Origin: an uncultured Reyranella sp.
GTDB lineage: Bacteria; Pseudomonadota; Alphaproteobacteria; Reyranellales; Reyranellaceae
Assembly: GCF_945957355.1 (NCBI RefSeq)
Contig: NZ_CAMFKM010000002.1
Span: 186,001 to 250,000, forward strand
Length of the DNA stretch: 64,000 nucleotides
Direction of reading: 5' to 3'
A program made the translations under genes and the position numbers. The notes below the pieces were generated by a model. That model was not told the DNA's origin. It saw only the letters and a program-made list of their open reading frames with translations, and searched no databases. The stretch's first letter is position 1; each line of letters opens with the position of its first letter. Below are positions 26,699 to 35,208 of the stretch, one piece after another.

Positions 26699-27418
26699 TC
26701 AGCAGCCGAGCTTCTTCGCGAGGTCGATCATCGACGTGCCCACCGCGTTCCAGTCACCCTCGGCCTTGAGGTCGTGCTTCTGGTTCGGGCCGTGTTCGGT
26801 GGGACGCAAAACGAAGCCCGTCGACAGGCCGCACTTCTGTGCGGCCGCCAGGTCGCCGTTGTGCGCGGCGACCAGCATCACCTGCTCGGGTTTCACGTAC
26901 ATGCTGTCGACCACGCCGAGATAGGCCTCGGGATCGGGCTTGTAGTGATGGAAGGTCTCGCCCGAGAAGCAGTGGTCCCAGGGGATGCCGCCGTTCTTGG
27001 CCATGTTGATCAGGAGCGCGACGTTGCCGTTGCTGAGCGTGGCCACGACGAACTTCTTCTTCATCATGCCGATGCCCTCGACCGAATCGGGCCACGGCCG
27101 GAGCTTGTGCCAGAGATGCGTGAACTCCCACGCGCCCTCCTCGCCCGGATGCTTGAGCCCCCGATTCTTCAGGAGCATCTCGAAGGCCTCCTTGTGGAGA
27201 TCGTCGATGCGCGTCCATGGCAGCTCGCCCTTGCGCACGCGGCCCATCTGCGGCTGGTAGAGGCCGCGCCAGTCGTCGGCGAAGCTGGTCCAGTCGGTGT
27301 CGATTCCGTATTTCCTGCCGAGAGCGGGCAGATCCTGGATCAGGCTGCCGCGCCAGTCGACGACGGTGCCGAAGACATCGAAAATGCAGACCTTCAGATT
27401 GGCGGGAACCTTGGACAT
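26699..27418 (-). CDS. HAD-superfamily hydrolase (haloacid dehalogenase type II-like)
   Basis: A 239-residue HAD protein. Motif I is FDVFGTVVDWR (nucleophile Asp in DVFGT), motif II is TLSNGN, motif III is the Lys in YKPDPEAY, and the last motif is AAHNGDLAAA, which is typical of L-2-haloacid dehalogenases. Dehalogenation of a 2-haloacid is the family reaction but has not been shown for many members. It lies just upstream of the phosphotransferase in the same direction, possibly co-transcribed. It is divergent from tag with a 16-bp gap. Confidence 0.86.
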   Translation of the reverse strand: MSKVPANLKVCIFDVFGTVVDWRGSLIQDLPALGRKYGIDTDWTSFADDWRGLYQPQMGRVRKGELPWTRIDDLHKEAFEMLLKNRGLKHPGEEGAWEFTHLWHKLRPWPDSVEGIGMMKKKFVVATLSNGNVALLINMAKNGGIPWDHCFSGETFHHYKPDPEAYLGVVDSMYVKPEQVMLVAAHNGDLAAAQKCGLSTGFVLRPTEHGPNQKHDLKAEGDWNAVGTSMIDLAKKLGC

Positions 27419-27434
27419 TGGGTAGCTTCCTCAA

Positions 27435-28028
27435 ATGGTTTGGAAGCACGATAGAGTGAGCGGCGCGGACGGCAAGCCAAGATGCGGCTGGGTCTCCGAC
27501 GATCCGCTCTACCGGGAATACCACGACACGGAATGGGGACGTCCGCTGCGCGACGACCGCGCGCTGTTCGAACTCCTGACGCTGGAAGGCTGTCAGGCCG
27601 GCCTTTCCTGGATCACGGTGCTGCGCAAGCGCGAGCACTATCGCAAGGTCTATGACGGGTTCGAGCCTGCGAAGATCGCGCGCTATCGCCCTGCGAAGCT
27701 GGAGAAGCTGCTGCTCGATCCCGGCATCATCCGCCACAAGGGCAAGATCGCCGCCAGCGTCAGCAACGCCCAGGCCTATCTCGCCCTGAGGGAGCGCGAA
27801 GGCTCCTTCGCGAAGTTCCTGTGGGGCTTCGTCGGCGGCAAGCCGAAGAAGAACCGTCCGAAGGACCTGAAAGCCGTGCCGGCGCGCTCGCCGGAAAGCG
27901 ACGCCATGTCGAAGGCGCTGCAGAAGGCCGGATTCAAGTTCGTCGGCTCCACCATCTGCTATGCCTTCATGCAGGCTTCCGGCATGGTCGACGACCATGT
28001 CGTCGGCTGCCACTGCGCCAAGGAGTAA
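27435..28028 (+). CDS. tag: DNA-3-methyladenine glycosylase I
   Basis: A 197-residue Tag glycosylase that excises 3-methyladenine from alkylated DNA. Conserved parts are RCGWVSDDPLYREYHDTEWG at the N-terminus, FELLTLEGCQAGLSWITVL, and the C-terminal zinc-snap residues in DDHVVGCHC. Its tail encodes the AAGGAG ribosome site of the next gene, so the two are coupled. Confidence 0.94.
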   Translation: MVWKHDRVSGADGKPRCGWVSDDPLYREYHDTEWGRPLRDDRALFELLTLEGCQAGLSWITVLRKREHYRKVYDGFEPAKIARYRPAKLEKLLLDPGIIRHKGKIAASVSNAQAYLALREREGSFAKFLWGFVGGKPKKNRPKDLKAVPARSPESDAMSKALQKAGFKFVGSTICYAFMQASGMVDDHVVGCHCAKE

Positions 28029-28030
28029 TC

Positions 28031-29491
28031 GTGACAAAGCGTGTGTACATCGCGGCCCTCGGGACCGAGACCAACCAGTTCGTCCCCTTTCCGACCGGCC
28101 TGCGCGGCTACCAGGAGCATGGCATCTGGCACGGCGACGCCACGAAGCACGCGCCGACCAACTTCACGGCGCCGGTGCATGTCTGGCGCAAGGAGACCGA
28201 GAAGCGCGGCTGGACGGTGATCGAGGGCCTCTCGACCTTCGCCGCGCCCTCGGGCACGACCGTGCGCAAGGTCTACGAGGATTTCCGCGACGAGATCCTC
28301 GACGGCATCAAGGCCGCCCTGCCGCTCGACGCGGTACTGATCAACGTGCACGGCGCCATGGTGGCCGACGGCTACGACGACTGCGAGGGCGATCTCCTGT
28401 CGCGCATCCGCGCCATCGTCGGGCCCAAGGTCGCGATCGGCGCGGAGTTCGACCTGCACTGTCACCTGAGCGCCCTGATGCTCGACAGCGCCGACGTGCT
28501 GGTGGGCTACAAGGAATACCCGCACACCGACACGATGGAGCGGGCGGCCGAACTGTTCGCGATCATCGCCGACACGGTCGAAGGCAAGGTGAAGCCCGTA
28601 ATGGCGCGCTACGACTGCCGCATGATCGCGCAATACCGCACCTCCGTGCCGCCGATCAGCGAGTTCGTGGTGCGCATGAAGAGCCTCGAAGGCAAGGACG
28701 GCATCCTCTCGGTGTCGCTGAGCCACGGCTTCTCCTTCGCCGATGTCGAGGATGTCGGCACGCGCACCCTCGTGGTGGCCGATGGCAACAAGGCAAAGGC
28801 CGAGGCGCTGGCCGAGCAGCTCGGAAAGGAGCTGTGGGACAATCGCGAGCGCTATGCCACCAAGTACCTGACCGTCGAGGAGGCGATGGACCGTGCCGCC
28901 TCGCACAACCAGGGTCCGCTGGTCCTGGCCGACCGCGCCGACAATCCCGGCTCGGGCGCGCCGGGCGATTCGACCTTTGTGCTGAAGGCGCTGGTCGAGC
29001 GCGAGATCGGCCCCGCCCTGTTTGGCGTGATGTGGGACCCGATGGCCTTCCAGATCGCCGAGGAGGCGGGCGAGGGCGCGCGCATCCGCATGCGGCTGGG
29101 CGGCAAGTCTGGCACGGTGAGCGGCGATCCGGTCGACCTCGACGTCACGGTGAAGAAGATCGCGCGCAACGTCTTCCAGCCCTACGGGCCGGTGATGTCG
29201 CCGCTGGGCGACATGGCGCTCTTGTCGTCGGAGCACGTCGACATCGCGATCTGCACGCGCCGCAACCAGACCTTCCACGCCGACGCCTTCCGCGCGGTCG
29301 GCGCCGAGCCGGCCGACTACCGCGTCGTCGTCGTGAAGTCGGCGCAGCATTTCTATAACGGCTTCGTCGGCGTCGCGAAGGAGATCCTCTACGTCGCCAC
29401 CCCCGGCGCCGCCGACCCTGACGTCACGCGCTGGCCCTACACCAAGCGCAAGACACCGTTCTGGCCGAAGGTCGCGGATCCCTGGAAGTAG
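28031..29491 (+). CDS. M81-family metallopeptidase (MlrC-like)
   Basis: A 486-residue protein with an N-terminal DUF1485/M81 catalytic domain and a C-terminal MlrC domain. Metal-site candidates are the EFDLHCHLS and GYKEYPHTDT segments, with the ETNQF and LINVHGAM motifs earlier. MlrC degrades linearised microcystin products in sphingomonads; most homologues act on unknown small peptides or amides. It begins with GTG at 28031, 5 nt after an AAGGAG site inside the end of tag. Confidence 0.88.
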   Translation: MTKRVYIAALGTETNQFVPFPTGLRGYQEHGIWHGDATKHAPTNFTAPVHVWRKETEKRGWTVIEGLSTFAAPSGTTVRKVYEDFRDEILDGIKAALPLDAVLINVHGAMVADGYDDCEGDLLSRIRAIVGPKVAIGAEFDLHCHLSALMLDSADVLVGYKEYPHTDTMERAAELFAIIADTVEGKVKPVMARYDCRMIAQYRTSVPPISEFVVRMKSLEGKDGILSVSLSHGFSFADVEDVGTRTLVVADGNKAKAEALAEQLGKELWDNRERYATKYLTVEEAMDRAASHNQGPLVLADRADNPGSGAPGDSTFVLKALVEREIGPALFGVMWDPMAFQIAEEAGEGARIRMRLGGKSGTVSGDPVDLDVTVKKIARNVFQPYGPVMSPLGDMALLSSEHVDIAICTRRNQTFHADAFRAVGAEPADYRVVVVKSAQHFYNGFVGVAKEILYVATPGAADPDVTRWPYTKRKTPFWPKVADPWK

Positions 29492-29494
29492 CCG

Positions 29495-29764
29495 CTACAG
29501 TAGCGGCTCCAGCGCCTCGCGCGTCGTCTTGCCTTCGACGACGGGCACGACCTCGAACTCGACCACTTCCTGCCAGTCGGCGATCCATTTCTGGAAGGTG
29601 GTGATGTCGTCGGTGCGCATCAGCTGGAAGCAGCGGCCGAGATCGGCCGTCACATAGCTCGCGACGAACTCGAGTCCGTCAGGCAGGCCGCGGCCCTTCT
29701 GCAGCTTGCGATAGACGGCCTTGCCGTCCTGGTTCTTCAGCTTCTCGATCACCATGAAGAGCAT
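29495..29764 (-). CDS. DUF3303 small protein
   Basis: An 89-residue ferredoxin-like/dimeric alpha-beta protein of the DUF3303 group (MLFMVIEKLKNQDGKAVYRK, CFQLMRTDD, WQEVVEFEVVPV). No function is established. The ATG at 29764 has a GAGGGGAA ribosome site; upstream sequence in frame is not family-like. Its stop converges with the M81 gene 3 bp away, and it is divergent from dapB. Confidence 0.8.
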   Translation of the reverse strand: MLFMVIEKLKNQDGKAVYRKLQKGRGLPDGLEFVASYVTADLGRCFQLMRTDDITTFQKWIADWQEVVEFEVVPVVEGKTTREALEPLL

Positions 29765-29820
29765 GTGTTCCCCTCGCGTTGAATTCGTTAGTTTACTCCA
29801 GGGAATTCGAGAGGAACGAA

Positions 29821-30618
29821 ATGAAGATCGCCGTCGTCGGCGCCTCGGGGCGCATGGGCCAGATGCTGGTCCGCCAGATCGCACGGACCGAGGGCATGAC
29901 CCTGGCCGCCGCCAGCGAGAGGCCGGGCAGCAAGGCACTGGGCAAGGATGCGGGCGAGCTTGCCGGGATCGAGCCGAACGGCGTGCTGATCGGCGACGAC
30001 AGCGCCGCGGCCATCCGGGCCGCCGATTGCGTGATCGATTTCACGGTGCCGGAGGCGACGGTGGCGCATGCCAGGGTCGCCAGCGAGAACGGCGTCGCCA
30101 TGGTGATCGGCACGACCGGCCTCGATCCTATCCAGACCAAGCTGATCCAGGACGCGGCGAAGAAGGTGCCGATCCTGTGGGCGGCCAACATGGCGCTGGG
30201 CGTCAACATCCTGCTGGCGCTGGTGGAGAAGACCGCGTCGATGCTCGATCCCAGCTACGACATCGAGGTGCTGGAGATGCACCATCGCCACAAGATCGAT
30301 GCGCCCTCGGGCACCGCGCTGGCGTTGGGCCGCGCCGCCGCGGCAGGCCGCAAGGTCCAGCTCGAGGAGGTCTGGCGCAAGAGCCGCGACGGCCATACCG
30401 GCGCGCGGCCGAGCGGCGAGATCGGCTTCGCCACCCTGCGCGGCGGCGAGGAGGTGGGCGTCCACACGGTCTACTTCGCGGCGGCCGGCGAGCGGCTGGA
30501 ACTCAACCACCGCTCCTTCAGCCGCGAGACCTACGCGGCCGGCGCGGTGACGTCGGCCAAGTGGCTGGAGGGCAAGAAGCCCGGACTCTACGGCATGAAG
30601 GACGTGCTGGGGCTTTAG
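29821..30618 (+). CDS. dapB: 4-hydroxy-tetrahydrodipicolinate reductase
   Basis: A 265-residue DapB of the lysine/diaminopimelate pathway. The N-terminal NAD(P)H-binding motif is VVGASGRMG; the TGLD segment follows, and the catalytic block is EMHHRHKIDAPSGTALALG, with His-His-Lys. Normal length. The ATG at 29821 is preceded by GAGAGGAACGAA. dapD is in this window too, at 38702-39541. Confidence 0.96.
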   Translation: MKIAVVGASGRMGQMLVRQIARTEGMTLAAASERPGSKALGKDAGELAGIEPNGVLIGDDSAAAIRAADCVIDFTVPEATVAHARVASENGVAMVIGTTGLDPIQTKLIQDAAKKVPILWAANMALGVNILLALVEKTASMLDPSYDIEVLEMHHRHKIDAPSGTALALGRAAAAGRKVQLEEVWRKSRDGHTGARPSGEIGFATLRGGEEVGVHTVYFAAAGERLELNHRSFSRETYAAGAVTSAKWLEGKKPGLYGMKDVLGL

Positions 30619-30679
30619 GTTTCTCGCTCGCGGGAAGAGGCAATCCCTCATGAAGAAAGCGCGCGAGCAGGAACCAGAC

Positions 30680-31096
30680 ATGCAGATAGCTGGCCTTCAT
30701 CTTTGGGTATTGGGCCGGGAATTTCCTGACAGCGAAGACTATTGGGACGGTAACTGGCTCCAAATAGAGGCGCTTGTCGAAACCCCTTCTGCGACCGTCA
30801 GGATAAGCGGGCCTTGCTTACGTACCGACGAAGTCGCAGGTTTTACAAGACAGCTGGAGGAGCTCTACGCGAACCTTCAGGGCACAGCTGAGCTGAATTG
30901 CATGGAGCCGAATCTGCGGCTTAAGGCAACCTGCGACAAATCGGGAAAGATGGAACTCTTCATCGAGATAACTCCGGACCACCTGACACAGAAGCACCAG
31001 TTTACCTTCTCGATTGATCAGTCTTATCTACCTGAAACTCTGAACGGCTGCAGACAGATCCTTGAGCGATTCCCGGTGAAGGGATCACCGGGCTAA
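30680..31096 (+). CDS. Orphan low-GC protein, possibly WapI-like immunity family
   Basis: A 138-residue acidic soluble protein. Visible features are LHLWVLGREFPDSEDYWDGN near the start, an SGPCLRTDEVAGF turn, LYANLQGTAEL, and ITPDHLTQKHQFTFSIDQSY toward the end. The layout recalls small proteins annotated as WapI-family immunity proteins, but I hold that loosely. I prefer ATG 30680 (AGGA about 7 nt upstream) over the in-frame ATG at 30650. Its base composition and codon use (many A/T third positions, TTT, ATA, TAA stop) differ sharply from neighbours, suggesting transfer. No toxin gene is adjacent. Confidence 0.65.
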   Translation: MQIAGLHLWVLGREFPDSEDYWDGNWLQIEALVETPSATVRISGPCLRTDEVAGFTRQLEELYANLQGTAELNCMEPNLRLKATCDKSGKMELFIEITPDHLTQKHQFTFSIDQSYLPETLNGCRQILERFPVKGSPG

Positions 31097-31152
31097 GACG
31101 ATAGATAACTCTCGGAGCGAATGCGTAGTCTCGGTATTGGCAATCCGGAAGC

Positions 31153-31641
31153 CTATTCGTCCCAGGCGTGGTCGTAGCGCGGGCTGCGCATATCGGCGAG
31201 GGCGGCCTTGAGCTGGTCGGCGACGCGCAAGCGCTCGTCGGGGCCGAGGAAGCGGCCGATCACGGCGCGATTGCCGCGTGAGGTGACCACCAGGCGCTCC
31301 TCGGTCGCCTCGACCTTCAGCCAGTAGGCATCGAGCCGCAGCTCCTCGCGCTCACCGTCGGGCGCGATCCGGACCACGACCAGGTCATGGTCGGTCAGGG
31401 TCAGCGTCTCGCTGCGCCTGGCGTCGAAATAGCTGCGCTGGAACAGCCACCACAGCAGGAAGACGTCGAGGCCCATGAAGCCGAAGACCGGCCAGGCGCC
31501 CATCAGGAACAGGGGCAGGCCGATCACGACGTTGGCCGCCACGGCGGCCAGCATGACGAAGCGGAAGCCATCCGCAGACAGGCTGCGATAGGGCTTCAGC
31601 GAGGTGGCGAAATGAACCGCCGGAACGGGCGCTTCGGTCAT
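31153..31641 (-). CDS. DUF2244 membrane protein
   Basis: A 162-residue protein with two close membrane helices (about 25-46 and 48-68: FVMLAAVAANVVIGLPLFL then PVFGFMGLDVFLLWWLFQ) and a C-terminal cytoplasmic beta domain (LTLTDHDLVVVRI, RGNRAVIGRFLGP). DUF2244 is widespread in alphaproteobacteria and has no assigned function. Its start codon overlaps the farthest-upstream nth start on the opposite strand. Confidence 0.85.
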   Translation of the reverse strand: MTEAPVPAVHFATSLKPYRSLSADGFRFVMLAAVAANVVIGLPLFLMGAWPVFGFMGLDVFLLWWLFQRSYFDARRSETLTLTDHDLVVVRIAPDGEREELRLDAYWLKVEATEERLVVTSRGNRAVIGRFLGPDERLRVADQLKAALADMRSPRYDHAWDE

Positions 31642-32302
31642 GGTATGGACCTATATGGCCCTGATGAAGACCGCCGTCATCCCCGACTTCTTTGCACGCC
31701 TCAAGAAGGCGATGCCCGAGCCCGAGACGGAACTGGACTACGACAATGTCTACCAGCTGCTGGTGGCCGTCGTGCTCTCGGCGCAGGCCACCGATGTCGG
31801 GGTGAACCGGGCCACCGGGCCCCTGTTCAAGTTCGTGAAGACGCCGGCCCAGATGGTGGCGCTGGGCGAGGCGAAACTGATCGACCACATCAAGACGATC
31901 GGCCTGTTCCGCACCAAGGCGAAGAACGTGATCGCGCTCAGCCACCTCCTGCTGGAGCGGCATGGCGGCGAGGTGCCGCGCACGCACGCGGAGCTGGAGG
32001 CGCTGCCGGGCGTCGGCCGCAAGACCGCCAATGTGGTGATGAACGTCGCCTATGGCGAGGCGACCATTGCCGTCGACACGCACATCTTCCGCGTCGGCAA
32101 CCGTACCGGGCTGGCGCCGGGCAAGAATCCGCTGCAGGTCGAGCTGAAGCTCTTGAAGCGCGTGCCCGAGGAGTACCGGCTGCACGCCCATCACTGGCTG
32201 ATCCTGCACGGCCGCTACACCTGCAAGGCGCGCACTCCCCTGTGTCCCGCCTGCGTCGTGAACGACCTCTGCACCTTCAAGGGGAAGACCGTCGCGGCCT
32301 AG
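31640..32302 (+). CDS. nth: Endonuclease III
   Basis: Up to 220 residues. Nth removes oxidised pyrimidines and nicks the abasic site. The helix-hairpin-helix with catalytic Lys is LEALPGVGRKTANVV; the catalytic Asp is in AVDTHIFRVGNR; the 4Fe-4S loop has Cys spacing 6-2-5 in CKARTPLCPACVVNDLC. ATGs at 31640, 31655 and 31664 are possible; the last two fit homologues better and none has a strong ribosome site. Its 3' end overlaps the convergent LysR gene by 26 bp. Confidence 0.95.
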   Translation: MVWTYMALMKTAVIPDFFARLKKAMPEPETELDYDNVYQLLVAVVLSAQATDVGVNRATGPLFKFVKTPAQMVALGEAKLIDHIKTIGLFRTKAKNVIALSHLLLERHGGEVPRTHAELEALPGVGRKTANVVMNVAYGEATIAVDTHIFRVGNRTGLAPGKNPLQVELKLLKRVPEEYRLHAHHWLILHGRYTCKARTPLCPACVVNDLCTFKGKTVAA

Positions 32303-33206
32303 TCTTGCGGGTCTTCGGCCGCTTCGGGGTCGAGGCCTCCTTCTTCGCGCCCTTCACGGCCTCGGCCAGCGCCGCGGCGAGACGGCCGCCCCGGCGGTCC
32401 TGGCGTTCCAGCATCACGATGTTGCGGATGAGCTGCGGTTCGCCGAACGGCAGGCAGGTGAGCTTCAGGCCGGCGAAGATCTCGTCGGACACCGCCAGCA
32501 CGGCGACGCCCAGGCCCTTCTCGACCATGCGCAGGATGATGTCCTGGCTGTCGAGCACCATCTCCTCGTGGACCTCCACCCGCATGCGCCGCAGCTCGCG
32601 GTCGATGACGCGGCCGGCCCAGGCCTTGCTGTCGAAGCGGATGAAGGGCAGCTCCGACAGCAGGTCGCGCGCGCTGCGCTGGCCCTGACCCGGCGGCGCG
32701 AACAGCCAGAAACGGTCCTGGTAGAGCGGTGTCCAGACGAGGCCGGCCGGATAGGGCCGCACCGGCTCGGTGGTCAGCGCGGCGTCGAGCTCTCCGGCCG
32801 CGACCTTCTCGGCCATCTCCGCCGACAGGCCGACCGACACCGAGACGCGCGCGCGCGGATGGGCGCGGTTGAGGGCGACGAGCGCATCCGGCAGCACGCC
32901 CGCCAGCGCCGTCTGCACGGCGCCGACCCGCAGCCGGCCGGCGAGCGACCGCTCGTCACCCAGCGCCGCCGCGATGTCGTCGTAGAGCGCAAGCACCTCG
33001 GCGGACCGCGCCACGACGATCCGGCCAGCCTCCGTCAGCACCGGCAGGCGGCGCGAGCGATCGAACAGCGGCGCGCCGAACTCCTCCTCCAGTGCCTTCA
33101 CCTGCAGGCTCACGGCCGACTGGGTCAGCCCGACCGCCTTGCCGGCGCCGGCGAAGGAACCATGACGGGCGATGGCCTGCAGCGTGCGGAGGGCGCGGAG
33201 CGACAT
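32277..33206 (-). CDS. LysR-family transcriptional regulator
   Basis: A 309-residue LysR regulator. The N-terminal winged HTH (about 3-62) includes SFAGAGKAVGLTQSAVSLQV, and the periplasmic-binding-like effector domain spans about 90-285. A Lys/Arg-rich tail ends the protein. It is divergently arranged with an AEC transporter 80 bp away, so it probably controls that gene. The effector is unknown. Confidence 0.92.
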   Translation of the reverse strand: MSLRALRTLQAIARHGSFAGAGKAVGLTQSAVSLQVKALEEEFGAPLFDRSRRLPVLTEAGRIVVARSAEVLALYDDIAAALGDERSLAGRLRVGAVQTALAGVLPDALVALNRAHPRARVSVSVGLSAEMAEKVAAGELDAALTTEPVRPYPAGLVWTPLYQDRFWLFAPPGQGQRSARDLLSELPFIRFDSKAWAGRVIDRELRRMRVEVHEEMVLDSQDIILRMVEKGLGVAVLAVSDEIFAGLKLTCLPFGEPQLIRNIVMLERQDRRGGRLAAALAEAVKGAKKEASTPKRPKTRKTRPRRSSP

Positions 33207-33207
33207 G

Positions 33208-33224
33208 CAATTGATGATAAATTG
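33208..33224. promoter_or_regulatory. Candidate LysR operator
   Basis: CAATT (33208-33212) and AATTG (33220-33224) form an inverted repeat with 7-bp spacing in an AT-rich island between the divergent LysR and transporter genes. It contains the ATT-N7-AAT form of the LysR T-N11-A box. It lies 2 bp from the LysR start, suiting autorepression. Confidence 0.4.
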
Positions 33225-33286
33225 TCATTGATCGATTGAGTATTCAGAATTTTTACTCGGGGTCGTCGGGGCGTACAGATCGGGCG

Positions 33287-34213
33287 ATGAGCGCCGACGT
33301 GATCCTAGCCCTTCTGCCTATCGTCCTGCTGATCATGCTGGGCATGGGGCTGCGGCGCCTGCGCTTCCTCGCCGACGGATTCTGGCCGCAGGCGGAACGG
33401 CTCAGCTACTACGTGCTGGTGCCGTGCCTGTTCTTCCATAGCCTCGCCACGGCCAGGCTCGACTCGCTGCCGGCGCGCGAGCTCGTCACGACCCTGATCC
33501 TCTCGATCCTCGCCGTGGCCGCGCTCCTCGTCGCGTTGCGGCCGGTGCTGCGGGTCGACGGGCCCACTTTCACGTCGATCTTCCAGGGCGGCATCCGGTT
33601 CAACAACTATGTCGGCGTGACCCTGGCCGCCGGCCTGTTCGGCGCGCAGGGCCTTGCGTTGGCGGCCCTGTGCAGCGCCGCCATCGTGCCCACGGTCAAC
33701 ATTCTCTGCGTGCTGGTCTTCGCCCGCCACGGCGCCGCGAGGCTGAGCGGCCGCGGCATCGCCCGGCAACTGGTGACGAATCCGATGGTGCTCGGCTCCT
33801 TCGCCGGCATCGGTTTTCAGCTTCTCGGGCTCAGCCTTCCGGCTGGTATCGAGCCGGCGCTGCGGGCGCTCGGTGCGGCGTCGCTGCCGCTCGGCCTGCT
33901 CTGCGTCGGCGCGGCGCTGGAATTCGGCTCGTTGCGCGGCTGGATCGCGCCGGTCGCCACCTCATCGGCGATCAAGTTCCTGGCCATGCCGGTCGTGACC
34001 GTGCTCGTCGCCTCGCTCATGGGCCTGACCGGACCGGCGCTCGTCACGGCGCTTCTCTTCCAGGCCCTGCCGACGGCGTCCTCGGCCTACATCATGGCGC
34101 GCCAGCTCGGCGGCGACGCGCCGCTGATGGCCGGCATCACGGCGATGCAGACGCTCTTCGCGCTGGTCGCCCTGCCGTTCGTGGCCGCCGGCATCGGCAT
34201 CCTCGCCGCCTAG
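33287..34213 (+). CDS. AEC-family transporter (auxin-efflux-carrier/MdcF type)
   Basis: A 308-residue membrane protein with about ten helices in the AEC arrangement. Helix 1 is VILALLPIVLLIMLGMGLRR, and the central FNNYVGVTLAAGLFGAQGLA and late ALLFQALPTASSAYIMARQL segments are family marks. AEC carriers export or exchange organic acids. The ATG at 33287 was chosen over an in-frame upstream start at 33236 because the latter adds a polar non-family stretch. Its stop shares the bases CTAG with the stop of the convergent GFA gene. Confidence 0.88.
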   Translation: MSADVILALLPIVLLIMLGMGLRRLRFLADGFWPQAERLSYYVLVPCLFFHSLATARLDSLPARELVTTLILSILAVAALLVALRPVLRVDGPTFTSIFQGGIRFNNYVGVTLAAGLFGAQGLALAALCSAAIVPTVNILCVLVFARHGAARLSGRGIARQLVTNPMVLGSFAGIGFQLLGLSLPAGIEPALRALGAASLPLGLLCVGAALEFGSLRGWIAPVATSSAIKFLAMPVVTVLVASLMGLTGPALVTALLFQALPTASSAYIMARQLGGDAPLMAGITAMQTLFALVALPFVAAGIGILAA

Positions 34214-34704
34214 CGGCCGAACATCATCGCGAGCCGCGCGCCCAACAGCTTCCAGATGAAGCTGAAGGCGAAGCTTTCGTGCGCCGGCACGTCCTGCGGG
34301 ATATTGGCGGGACGGGGGGCGAACTTCGTGCAGATGCGCATGTCGAGCGGCCGCACCTTGCCGCGCAGGCGCGTCCGGAACAGCGGCATCCAGTGCTTCG
34401 CATCGTCGAAGCTCATCGCCAGCGCGGAATTGCAGCAGGTCGCGACCAGCCGGTTCGTCGCCGTCTTGTCGCGCAGCTTCAGCCTGGTCACGAGCCCGGC
34501 GCCACGCGTGCAGCGGACCCTATCCCTGCGATAGAGGACGCAGGCCGTGCCGCCGTCGGCGTCGAGCACGGGCGGTGCGTCGGGCAGCGCCTCGATGCGC
34601 CGCCCGCCTTCCTGGCAATCGTCGCAATAACAGACGACGGAGAGGATCGCGGGTTCGGTCGCCTCGTATTCGACCTTGCCGCAAGTGCAGGCGAGAAGTG
34701 TCAT
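34210..34704 (-). CDS. GFA/DUF6151-type cysteine-rich protein
   Basis: A 164-residue protein related to the GFA (glutathione-dependent formaldehyde-activating) fold. Zinc-type cysteines are visible in LACTCGKVEYE, VVCYCDDCQ and ATCCNSAL. Most members have no known function. Its ATG overlaps the MarR stop (ATGA), so it is co-translated with the regulator. Confidence 0.8.
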   Translation of the reverse strand: MTLLACTCGKVEYEATEPAILSVVCYCDDCQEGGRRIEALPDAPPVLDADGGTACVLYRRDRVRCTRGAGLVTRLKLRDKTATNRLVATCCNSALAMSFDDAKHWMPLFRTRLRGKVRPLDMRICTKFAPRPANIPQDVPAHESFAFSFIWKLLGARLAMMFGR

Positions 34705-35147
34705 GCCAGCGCCCGCAGGCCGCTGCGCAATGCGTTGCCGTCGTGCGGCGTCACGAGACGGTCGATCTCGCCGTGCGTCTCCACCCAGATCGGCATCGCC
34801 GATTGCAGCATCTGGCGGCCGGCCGGCGTCAGAATGAGCCGTCGCACGCGGCGGTCGGCGGGATCGACGGCGATCTTCACGAAGCCACGCTGCTCCAGCG
34901 GCTTCAGGTTGGCCGTGAGCGTCGTGCGATCCATCACCAGCAATGCGGCGATCGAGCCCATCGACGGCGCCTCGGGCTGATTGAGCGAGGTCAAGAGCGA
35001 GAACTGGCCGCTGGTGAGACCAAGCGGTGACAAGGCCTCGTCGAAGCGCCGCGCCAAGGCGCGTGCAGCACGCTGCGCGGCGAAGCACAGGCAGTGGTCG
35101 TAGACGTGCAACGTCGTCTCGAAGGAGGCGTTCAGTTTCTTTGACAT
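34701..35147 (-). CDS. MarR-family transcriptional regulator
   Basis: A 148-residue MarR repressor. The winged HTH core includes FSLLTSLNQPEAPSMGSIAA, LLVMDRTTLTANLKPLEQRG and the wing DPADRRVRRLILT. Two Cys residues (CLCFAAQ) near the N-terminus could sense oxidants. It is divergent from the tandem DUF1428 gene, with a palindromic operator between them. Confidence 0.92.
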   Translation of the reverse strand: MSKKLNASFETTLHVYDHCLCFAAQRAARALARRFDEALSPLGLTSGQFSLLTSLNQPEAPSMGSIAALLVMDRTTLTANLKPLEQRGFVKIAVDPADRRVRRLILTPAGRQMLQSAMPIWVETHGEIDRLVTPHDGNALRSGLRALA

Positions 35148-35158
35148 GATGCAATTAC

Positions 35159-35170
35159 GTTGATATCAAC
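35159..35170. promoter_or_regulatory. Candidate MarR operator
   Basis: GTTGATATCAAC is a perfect 12-bp palindrome 11 bp upstream of the MarR start and 38 bp upstream of the DUF1428 start. A related half (GAAATCAACC) follows at 35181-35190. Position and symmetry suit control of both divergent genes. Confidence 0.55.
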
Positions 35171-35208
35171 CCATCGCGCTGAAATCAACCACCGACCAGG
35201 AGGACTTG

